From assembly GCA_963573315.1 (NCBI GenBank), contig OY752152.1:372001-436000 (forward strand): a stretch of DNA of 64,000 bases, written 5' to 3'. Source of the stretch: Entomortierella parvispora (taxonomy: Eukaryota > Mortierellomycota > Mortierellomycetes > Mortierellales > Mortierellaceae). This document shows positions 55,050 to 64,000 of the stretch, piece after piece. Numbering within the stretch: the first letter of the stretch is position 1; every line of letters begins with the position of its first letter. A model generated the notes under the pieces. It saw nothing but the letters and a program-made list of their open reading frames with translations. It was not told the origin of the DNA and made no database searches. A program made the position numbers and the translations under genes.

Positions 55050-58007
55050 TTAGTCGACCTGGATGTCATCCACCATCTTAGACATGAACTCTTCTACCAG
55101 GCGCGCACAGACTTCTCCTCCGTTGTGAGGTATCCGGCGCTCGAACCAGACAGAGGGTACATAGGCCTTCTCGAGCTCTGCAGCCTCCGAGGCTTCATTT
55201 TCCGTAGCTGGCGGTGTATGTACTGTGGTCAATGATTCTGAGGCAGAGTAGTGCCTGAGAGAGTGTTGTCGATCATCCTCTAGTGGGGTATCCTCTGTTG
55301 GCGGTGTGAGCCGTGCCATCTTTGCGCCCTTAGGTCTAAAAGCCGACAAGGATGTCACTGAAGACGAACGTCTGGATTTTCGCCGACTGTCGCTCATTGC
55401 GTTCACCAGAGGTTCCGGTTGTGCCAGCTCACCCTTGTTAACTGACTCTGCTAATGACAATGGTGTTGAGGACTGGGCTGGGATTGTCATGCAGATCTCT
55501 TCGTCGTCCTGCTCAGCTTCGCTTGCCTCGCAACTTTCCATGAACAGGCGGCGACCTTCTTTTTCCTCTGTAGCCTGTCTATCAGCCTCTAGGATTGATC
55601 GTTGCCAATTGCCCGTCTCAAACTCCTCTGCTGTCATCTCGACTGGAAGACCATGATTGATCATCATCTTGATAAGGCCGTGCTCCTCAATGAATTGGGG
55701 TCGGGGAACGTAGATCAGCGGGGTGTCATGGGCAATACATTCTGAGCAAGTTCCATAACCCTGTGGTTCACATCCATGAAAAAACATCAACGGTCAAGTT
55801 AGTTCGATGCAAGACCAGTGTTTTTCAAGATGGTCTAATTGAATGTTCCAGATCAAGTAGTTTTTCTGATCCTTACCAGCTTGCCAATAACGATATCAGC
55901 GGCCTCGGTCAAATCTGGGACATAAACGCCATGTGGGCTGCGGTAAAATCCTTCGGGCAGTTCATGCTCCACAGGCAATCCACAGATGACTCCGATCCAG
56001 CCCTCTGGCAAGGGGTTGCCCCACCCTTGCTTCAATCGTTGCCCTCCAAACGAAACCAAGACCATCTTCTTTGTCTTGATCGTCTTCTCGTCTACACCCA
56101 AGGATCTCAAGACATCCTCTCGTGTGTTGATGGCTTTTCTGACAACAAGAGGAACATCTATCACTTGTCGAATCAATCCCTTCGAAGCTGATCGTGGGTG
56201 TTGAAGCTTGGTAGAAAAGATGGAGGAGGAGGACCGCGACCCACTGATGGAGGGATTGGGAGAAGAGTCAACAGTGCGAATACTCTCTGGGGACATGACC
56301 CCTGTAGGACTCACATTGCCCATGGAAACGTCTGTCAAAGGTAATGAGAATAGTCCAGACTGTTGGTGATGGTGATGAATATCTTCCTCTGGATCGTCCA
56401 CATCAGAGATAGAAGGGCTCTCACTCGATCGTGAAGATTCCATGGCTACGATCTCGTCCTCAAAGGAAGGGATATCGATTGATCCTGGAAGCCTGAGAAG
56501 TAGGGACGCTTTTTTGTAATCCTCTAATGCTGCATCCGCACAGGCCATCACATCCTTGTCCAATGGGTCGCCCTCGCGGAGGAATCTGTAGACTTCGTCA
56601 AAGGTGAAGTTGGTGATTAAACAGGCAGGGATACCATAAGCACTGGCAGCAGCACTAAGATTCACAAAGTAACAGGGGCAGAGAGGGTTGCAGACCAGAA
56701 TCGAAGGTTAGTTTCAAGATGGAGGCAAGGTGGAGTGCTCTCGTTGCAATGCTCAATCCTCAAGCAACGCTCAAACTCTTTGACCGTTGCTTTTCATTTA
56801 TCCGACAAGAGCACTCATTGATCAATCATCAACGCTCACTCGGCATCCAATAATCACATCCCAGAGTTTGATCCAGAGGACCGCTGCTGGAGGGTGCTCA
56901 CTGTCCCCTTTTGTTATTTCCCCATTCCTGCTTTCATCCTCAATTCAACGACTTGGCCGTTCTCCCGGTCATGGTCTGTTTCTCGAACAGGTGGTTGCCC
57001 CATTTTCTCCAAAGCATAAAAAAAATATTTGGAACCAATTATCACTCGCCCTCGTGCATGCGTTCCAGATACATTACCATGGCAAGAACGGAGCATCAGC
57101 CAGGACACAGTCAGCTCCGACCTGGGCCAGCCAGGAGACTTCGAGCTGAATCATCTCATCTCTTCTTGACAGAAACTTCTTGCAACCTTCAATGGTAGCC
57201 TGGCGATCCACGGAGTACGCCTATTATTACACCGTTGGCAAGATCATTGAGACGGAGATAACGTGGAATGCAATTTACACCCAATCGACGCGTGGACGAA
57301 ACGACAGGTCAAGAACAGTTGAGGGGACAAGTAGACGCAGGAGGAGAGGGGGAAGGAGACGGAGAGGGGACAGTTAGAGAATCAAGGGGAAGAACAAGAA
57401 CTCAGTCGCGCACACATGCATCTTTTCTTGAGACAATGGAGACCACACAGATAAGACATCGCGTGTAGATGTCAGATCCTGGGAATTGAGCCAACCCGGG
57501 TCTCGATTAATATACACAGTATACAACTCACCAATGGCTGAACGACGCCCGCGTCGACCTTTGCGTTCCTGTATATGGCCCCCAGTGCTGTCACGTCTTG
57601 AAAGATAAACTGAGGTGCGTCCGAGACGATGTAGATGGTGTGGCGACTCTTTGTCACCGGCGTTGCTGACCCTGGCAGCGTTGTCGTGACCGTGGACTTG
57701 AGGAGTTCAGTGATGATCTGATTCACTCTGGTGGCATGTCCGAATCCTGTGCACGTCCATCCAACCGTAGACGAATTCAGTTCACACGACGCATGTGCAA
57801 CAAACGTCGAGGGAACAAGGAAACAAGGGACAGAGATAACAATGAGAAATAGGGTCGGTTGGGTTAGATTGGGTTACACACATGACGGAAGAATGTGAGT
57901 TGGACAGGGTCACCCGTGTTAGCTGGCGACTGAGAGCGGGGGTGCTTACCATGGCCAGAAACATAGTAACAGAAAGTGTATCCTTTGGATGATTGAAGGG
58001 GTGCCAT
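55050..58007 (-). CDS. GT-B glycosyltransferase-like protein (arabinokinase N-terminal/GT28-like)
   Basis: Exons 57950-58007, 57532-57746, 57078-57220, 55877-56654, 55050-55760; 634 residues. The N-terminus reads FCYYVSGHGFGHATRVNQII, with the G-H-G-x-G-H loop typical of GT28/MurG-like enzymes and of the N-terminal half of plant L-arabinokinase. HTIYIVSDAPQFIF, CVLADAPFLPC and GIPACLITNFTFDEVY follow. The C-terminal half has VLVSFGGQRLKQGW and GYGTCSECIAHDTPLIYVPR, the nucleotide-sugar-binding GT-B lobe. A Ser/His-rich insertion (about residues 220-310) and another Ser-rich insertion near the C-terminus are extra. No sugar-kinase domain is present. Introns (116, 423, 311 and 203 bp) are longer than the window's norm, but motifs rebuilt across every join support them. 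Confidence 0.84.
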
Positions 58008-59543
58008 TGCTGTTGGATGGGAGGGGGGTATGCGTGCGGTACAATGGACTGGGTATAAGAGAAGTATGCGTGCTTGCAGGTGGGTGAGTGTATGTCGTTA
58101 TTGTTGGGAGGTGAATGGAAGAAAGAAGAGAAGTGGCCGATATTTTTATAGTTGCGAGAGTAGTCGAGTCGAGGCCTTGGGTTGGAATGAGAGCTGGACG
58201 GTGGAAAATAAAGAATGGGTCGTGGTTGAGGAGCGCAAACCGTGATGAGAGCGATGAATGCAACGCAATGCAATGTAGCGCGGTGTGGTGCAATGTATGT
58301 AGTCCAATGGAAAGAGCTGGTCTGGCGTAGGTCGGGCTGGGGAGAAGAGCGGAGACGAATGGAAGGGATGCAGGGGACAAAAAAAAGAAGCACGGTGGAG
58401 GTGCGAATGGTTAAAAATAAGTCGGGGAGGGAACAGATGGGGAATAGATGGATGGATGGACAGGCGAATGACAACATGCAAACATAGTAGAAGAAAAACA
58501 CAGAGACAGAGGAGAGAGAGACATCGTGGGACTCGGTTGTCCTTTGGGCGTTTTTTTTTTTTTTTTTGTTCATCTATATTTGCTATTCACAGGTTCAGCC
58601 CGCGAGTGCGGATCGGGGTCTTCCTATGTCCTCTGTCCGTTTGTCCGTCTCCATGTCTTCCGGCCTCTCTTTTCTTTTTTGCCATTCAGGCGTCGCGTTG
58701 TTGCTTGCTCAGTCCTGAACCTGGATAACGATGGATGGACGGACGGACCTTCTCTGTCCATGGTCAAATCACTGACCCTTGCAGGAAATAATAATATGTT
58801 CATTTGTTTGGTGGTGTGTCCTCTAAAACAGGGACACGGTCAACCCCCACTTGAGGTTTATCTGCTCTGTCCGCATTTTTTGCCCCTTTCTTCTTTTTCA
58901 TCCTTTTGGACCCTTCCACTCGGCTGTAACAATGCTCCGTGGCGTTACGAGCCAAGATCAGCTTCTAGTCTAGAGCTACAGTACTTTCTGCGGCCCGGGT
59001 TCTCAAACAAGAAAGACAAAAAAAAAAAAAAGAAAAAAAAACGCCACCAACCCAGAGCTGTGGCTTGTCTGAATTCGCAGCCACGTTTTCCACCCGTGCA
59101 GTGCATTGCAGCAGTGCAGCCAACAGCAGTGCGAGCGGAGTGTGCAGGAGTGAGAAAAAAAGGGACCAGGGAGATGGTTCGTGCTTCATTCCAGTGCTGT
59201 CCCCCTGTCCCGCTGCCCCTCTATTGTGTGTGTGTGCGGTGTCCATCTGTCTATTCATCTGTCCATCCATCCATCCATCCTTCCATCCCTCCATCCTCCC
59301 TTCCCTTCCATCAGGCCTTCCTCCTCCTCCCTCTTGCCTTGCTTTTTTTTCTTTTCTTTTCTTTTCTTTTCCTCGCTTCTTATCCTCTCCTCCCTTCTCT
59401 TCTCCTTTTCTCTCCTCTCCCGCCTCCTCTCCTCTCTGCCCCTCTTTCATCTGATCATCCCCTTTTCTTCAGAGTGCTGCGTGCTTCAGACATCTACATC
59501 ATCATCTGTTTGCTCCTGATCACCGCCTCACTATCCTTTATAC
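58008..59543. promoter_or_regulatory. Shared 1.5-kb divergent promoter of two glycosyltransferase-like genes
   Basis: This is the only sequence between the starts of the GT-B gene (minus) and the GT64-like gene (plus). It contains GATG/GGAC repeats (58447-58460, 58731-58746), GCAATG repeats (about 58258-58295), an A-rich run (59018-59040), a CATC repeat (59258-59297) and C/T-rich leaders on both sides. No accepted gene lies inside. Confidence 0.55.
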
Positions 59544-61546
59544 ATGAACAGGAACGCCAACGGGAACGGGCTTCCCTTCCATGCTAACAGCCCCTCCCGG
59601 AGGTCCGCTTCCGGCAGTCCCTTTACGCTAGCCCGCCGCATTAGTCCCGGAAGACTCTTCATCCTCGTTGGCCTGGGCTTTATTTCTTTGGTCGCCATCA
59701 CCAGAGCTCTCTTTGGCTCGAACGGGCCCCATGGGTCTTCTGCAGAACAGGAAGCACAGAACAATGCCGCCGCAGATGCAGAGAGGGAACTCAAGGTCCA
59801 GCAAATCCTTGACACGAGGCAATCCGCCTACAACTTTGAGGACTTCACAGAGCAAGGACTGGTCTTTCCTGGAAACGAACACTTGATGCCTGCGACGGCC
59901 ATCCTCCTCGGCTGGAAACGATTGGAGGGACTCAAGCTGATTGTGGGCTACCTTGCCCGCTACCCGTTCATCAAGGAAATCATCGTCTGGAACAATAACA
60001 AGGAAAACGTCCTCTCAAGGCAGGACTTTGAGATGGATCCGAGCTTTGGTCCCTTGCCAGAGCTCCAAGTATTCAATGCAAAGGAGAATTTGCACGACTT
60101 TGCAAAGTATATGTCCTGTTCCCTTGCCAAGTACCAACACTGCTACTTCCAGGACGATGACTGGCTCAACACACATATGGATGCACTTTACACCAACTTT
60201 TTGACTGCCCCCAACCTGATTCACACCAACACTCTGCCCTTGATCCACATGGAACACCGCCGATGGACATTCACGAACGAAGGTATACTGGATATATTTT
60301 TGTTATTTCAATGTCAAATCAGAGATCATGACCATTGTGGCTCTAACCCCATCGTTGCTTGTCACCTATAGAGTACAAAATGCATGCTGGATTCTCGTGG
60401 ATGGGAACAGGATCTTTCTTACCTAGGGAAAAGGCTCAGCGACTGCTCGAGCAGGGTGGCAATAGCAACTTGGCCAAGGATAGAATCAAGGTCATTGACA
60501 TGTACTTTTCCATCTGGACCAACCAATACCCATACCAGCTGGTCAACTACCTCATGCCTCTGGATCAAAAGAATGGTTGGAGTACAGAAGGTGTCAGTGA
60601 CCACTGGAGTATTGTCTTTAGAAATATGGTAAGTAAACGTGGAAAGGATCAAAATGAACTATGTTTTAGATGTTGACTTTTTTTTTTTGGTGGATGTTTA
60701 AATAGTTGGATGCTGCAGACCGCTTATACTCAGCATTGGTCGCCAATCCAGAAGTATCAGAGAAGGACTATTTTCCGCGTGACGAGGACCTTCCAATCAT
60801 CAAGGATAGGCATGCGAGATCACCATGCTTCAACGACAAATGCCTTTTCCGGACCAGCATGGACGCCTTTCCAGAACCAAAGGCTGTTGTATTTAATGGA
60901 AACCTTCAGACCATTGAGGAGCAGAACCAAAAGTTCATTACATTACCCGATTACCCTACGAACGAGTTCTTCAACAAATACGCATACAACCATGCTGTTG
61001 ACAATGATCCTCAGACGTGTTGGAACAGCTTCAAAGGTGAGATGACAAGGACTACCCCAATCAGAATTGAAATTACAACAACCAAAGGAAATTCAGCCAG
61101 TCTAACCACCGCAATTCTACCGTCCGAAATTAGCACTTCAACCTGGTGACTCTTTTGGATTGCAGTTTGTGAAGGGAACGTCGCTCCGAAAGTTTACCGT
61201 AAACTCGTCCAAGCCGCTGGCGCACCTGGAAGGCAAGTTTTCTGTCCAGGTATCTGATCACGCCGGCGTTGAATGGGTAAGATAATCTTTTGAGCTTTCA
61301 CTGTGGCAACTTTGTGGGCCCTAGACTTGACTGGTTAACGTGAGTTTCTCTTTTTCTCCTTTAAAGACGACTTGCAAACACACGACACGATTCCCATCTG
61401 CAACATCGATGGTGCTGGATATCAGTTGCCCTGCAGCACCCAAATTGGTCAAGGGCTTAGTCAGTAATGTCAAGATTGAGTTTGACCAGAGTGTAGAAAA
61501 GTCGCTTGAAGTCTGTGGCATGGAAGTTGGAGGCATGGTCTTGTAG
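59544..61546 (+). CDS. Type II membrane GT64-like glycosyltransferase with discoidin-like C-terminus
   Basis: Exons 59544-60282, 60372-60628, 60706-61036, 61134-61276, 61367-61546; 549 residues. A basic N-terminus is followed by one membrane helix (about 38-56, LFILVGLGFISLVAI), as in Golgi enzymes. The catalytic part resembles exostosin-like GT64 or related GT-A folds: ATAILLGWKRLEGLKLIVGYL, KEIIVWNNNKENV, and an Asp triad D204-D206 in CYFQDDDWLN as metal-site candidate. KMHAGFSWMGTGSF and KVIDMYFSIWTNQYPYQLV follow. The last ~125 residues (HAVDNDPQTCWNSFKALQPG, FGLQFVKGTSLRKFTV) look like an F5/8-type (discoidin) sugar-binding fold. Acceptor and substrate are unknown. It diverges from another glycosyltransferase-like gene. 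Confidence 0.78.
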
Positions 61547-61854
61547 TCGGGTACCCTTAGAAACTAATAAACGTAATTTGAACACAATCTCTAGAGATGC
61601 AGGATGGCGCGTCATCGTATTTTGGTGGCAAAGCCCATCACATCCCATGTGTCAAAGTTTAGACAATAATTCTTCGGTTTTCGTTATTTTTCTCCCTTTG
61701 CCACTCTTTCTTTCTCAATAATACCCAGTTCTGTACTACCTTTTGCCCTCACCTTCCAATCAGCTTTGGTTCTCCTGTACTCCATTGTCCATTTCCCATC
61801 CCTCCCTCCCTCATTGAACGCCCTTCTCTTTCTTCGGACAAAGTTACAACCAAA
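61547..61854. other. Short spacer between tandem genes
   Basis: 308 bp hold the 3' flank of the GT64-like gene and a C/T-rich leader (about 61690-61830) of the downstream HAD gene. No TATA element was recognised. Confidence 0.5.
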
Positions 61855-64000
61855 ATGCCGACGATCCTTGCTCGCCGCAGACGCAGCACGCTCATTCCCG
61901 ACGAAGAAGGTTGCCGAGATCACATGGACTTTGAACTCGGCAGCCCTGTGGACTCTGACAGCGACCGCAACAGCACCTTGAGCTCTAGCGCATTGACCTC
62001 ATCCACACTTTCGTCGCTGCATTCCACCCCGATCCCATCTTCCGCGCCTTCGCCCTCGCCCTCGCCCGCCCCTTCAGCAACATCGACATTTTCTGAACAG
62101 GGAGGTCGCCCTGGCTCATCTGGACAAGGCCCGTGTCATGATCAACAACACCGTGATGGCTGCAGTTCTGCTCAGGATGACGGACCCTTCGTATTGAGGG
62201 AGCACCCTGCAGTCGTTTTCGCTTCTGACCGCTTATCGGACAAGACCATCATTGAGCGGTTCCACACAGTGAACGTGTTTGATTTTGACCAGACCTTGTT
62301 TCAGTCGCCGTTACCAAACCCTGCCCTGTGGGACCCATCTTTCATTGGCGTGTTGACCTCTTGGAACTATTGCGGGACCGGTTGGTGGCACAACCCTGGA
62401 ACGCTAGAACTTGGACCGGAGACCGAGGCTTCCTGTTGGGAGGGATGGTGGAATGAGGAAATCGTAAGTACACTTTCATTCGCCCTCTGTTCATTTGTTT
62501 TGTTTGTAGAGTGCTCTGCGGAGAGCGCTTTGACTCTTAATGACTTGACGGGATGTCCCGAAGGGGAGAAGGGAGAGGGTGGGTCTAAATGAGTAAATGA
62601 GATTCGACGCTTTTTCACTGCAAAAGAGAAACCTCGAGAAATTGCAACCACGGAAGGCTACGAATAACGCAAGAGAAGACGCAGATGACCTTGGGAGCAC
62701 AAGGACAAAGTTTTTCTTTATTTCTTTTTGGGTGGGGCCGATTTCGGGGCTGAGGCAGGTCGATGCAAGGCTTACCCCAAAGGGGTGGAAACCTGCTACT
62801 TGGAATGGATGCAGCGCGCTGACAACTGCCCCTTGTTCCTTTATCTGTCTACAGGTCACCAAAGTCAAGGAGTCATCGGCGGATCCAGGTTGTCTCACGG
62901 TTCTCCTGACGGGAAGAAACGGGCCCACGTTTGGGCAAAAGCTCATTCAAATGGTCACAGCCAAAAGATTGGACTTTGATCTGATTGCTACCAAACCTAC
63001 AACAGTTGCGCGGATACCAACATCAACAACACCGATTCCAATCAATGTCAACTCCTCGACCCAATCTCTGACTCCGTCCACTCCCCCCGCGAAATCATCA
63101 CGGAAACAAGACAAGCACAGCGCGGAAAAGTATCTTAAGGTTCACACGTTCAACACCAAACATGATTTTCTTTACAACCTCCTGTTCGAATACCCAAAAA
63201 TCCGGACTATGCATCTTTGGGACGATCGACCGTGCCAGGTGTCCAAGTTTCGTCAGGCAGGACAAGAATGGCTTGACAAGAAGATGCTGGATCGCTTTGA
63301 GATCACAGTCGTACAGGAACCTATGCTCTACATGGATCCACAACTGGAGACAGATTTGGTCCTGGCCATGGTTGACGCCAACAATCAGCAAGTAGAAACT
63401 GAGCAGGCAGGAGGTCCGTTTTTAGTTCCTGGTGTGGGACTTTGTCCCAGGACCCGACCAGAGCTGAAGGATCGAGCAATTTGGGACCCTTATGAGACAT
63501 ATGTCCCCCAGAAGCGCCTTCGGATTGATATCAACACCATCGTGCGATACACAGGTATCATGTTCTCGGAAAGAGTGCAGGATGTCATGAAGGATATTTT
63601 TTTGGGAAGTCTGGATAGTACGACCTTGACTTCAACAGGAGACTCCTTGGATGACCGTAGCCTGCAGCGTCAACCGTGGATTGAGCGACCTCTTAAACTA
63701 AGAAGACGGGATTTGAGCAAGTGGGTGGTTCCTGACGACCTGCATGTGACATTTTGCCTTGGAGCCTCCAACCCGGAACATCTAGAAGCCATCGGAGGAT
63801 TGGGTGCAACTGCATTAGTAGAAGTGGAGGCCACTGGAGAGTTTGAGGACCGGATATGGGCACTTAAGGTCAAGGAGCACAACCTTGAGGGCCACGAGAA
63901 TACTCGATCGAGCGGGGATGACCAGCAGGTTTTGTACCTGGCGCCGAACGGGAAAATATACCAGGATCTGTCAAGTTTAGAGACAGAGTATCCACCAGGC
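61855..64000 (+). CDS. HAD-domain protein of the Swiss Army Knife RNA repair type, 3'-truncated
   Basis: Exons 61855-62463 and 62855 to the window end, where the frame is still open; 585 residues visible. After a Ser/Pro-rich disordered leader comes HAD motif I, NVFDFDQTLFQSP (Asp143 and Asp145), then WWHNPGTLELG and CWEGWWNEE. After a 391-bp intron come LTVLLTGRN (motif II Thr222) and MHLWDDRPC (the acidic motif). This order and the Trp-rich insert match the HAD domain found in Swiss Army Knife RNA repair proteins. In those proteins it is predicted to act as a phosphatase on RNA ends. The later part (WVVPDDLHVTFCLGASNP) may be a second domain such as a 2H phosphoesterase-like fold, judged only from the DLHVTF strand. 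Function is prediction, not experiment. Confidence 0.75.

Noticed and set aside
58030-58573. Overlapping frames on both strands in the divergent promoter
   Set aside because: Low complexity from GATG and GCAATG repeats; no conserved motif and no splice link to the flanking genes.

Overview
The window is eukaryotic and fungal. Genes are split by short GT-AG introns (mostly 60-120 bp), promoters are pyrimidine-rich, and microsatellites and Gln/Ser-rich proteins are common. The gene set (a WDR62/MAPKBP1-type WD40 protein, a STELLO-like glycosyltransferase, RNI-like F-box proteins, a Spo71-like PH protein, NmrA and FAD-monooxygenase families) points to an early-diverging filamentous fungus, most likely Mortierellomycota (Mortierella, Linnemannia, Podila group). 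That placement is inference from gene content, not from a marker gene. Exon joins below were worked out by hand from splice sites and reading phase.

Layout. 1-1851 (+): 3' part of an Atg22-like vacuolar effluxer, convergent with a ten-exon WDR62/MAPKBP1-like gene (1945-7945, -). A purine/pyrimidine-rich divergent promoter separates the latter from a STELLO-like (DUF288) type II membrane glycosyltransferase (9196-11813, +). Next come an intronless berberine-bridge-type flavin oxidase (12080-13639, -), a Nab2/ZC3H14 poly(A)-binding protein with six CCCH fingers (14694-16970, -), and an unrecognised two-helix membrane protein (17696-19603, +). At 19766-21110 an NmrA-like gene sits beside its own decayed tandem copy, divergent from a GNAT acetyltransferase (21908-22661, +). 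An F-box/LRR gene (22787-24586, -) and a Pro/Gln-rich LRR gene (25043-28882, -) follow. After 1.9 kb of non-coding DNA lie a FAD monooxygenase (30771-32663, +), another F-box gene (32819-34261, -) and a prolyl oligopeptidase (35554-38164, +).

38.2-41.2 kb is gene-poor. It holds a 239-bp-period tandem duplication with decayed coding potential, a 78-residue secreted peptide gene (39743-39979, +) and a possible relic ORF. 41166-46999 (-) is a large Gln-rich transcription-factor-like gene with a fungal_trans domain and a 39-Gln tract but no visible zinc cluster. 48610-53590 (-) is a Spo71-like multi-PH-domain protein. At 55050-61546 two glycosyltransferase-like genes diverge from one 1.5-kb promoter: a GT-B (arabinokinase N-terminal/GT28-like) protein and a type II membrane GT64-like protein with a discoidin-like C-terminus. 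The window ends inside a HAD-domain gene of the 'Swiss Army Knife RNA repair' type (61855-64000, +).

The genes form no obvious pathway or biosynthetic cluster. The most coherent groups are membrane/secretory glycosyltransferases (three genes), RNA handling (Nab2-like, HAD/RNA-repair-like) and degradation or scaffold adaptors (F-box, LRR, WD40). I found no tRNA, rRNA, CRISPR array or intact transposon, and no single element that is convincingly a new system. The best leads are the domain combinations and relics listed as findings.
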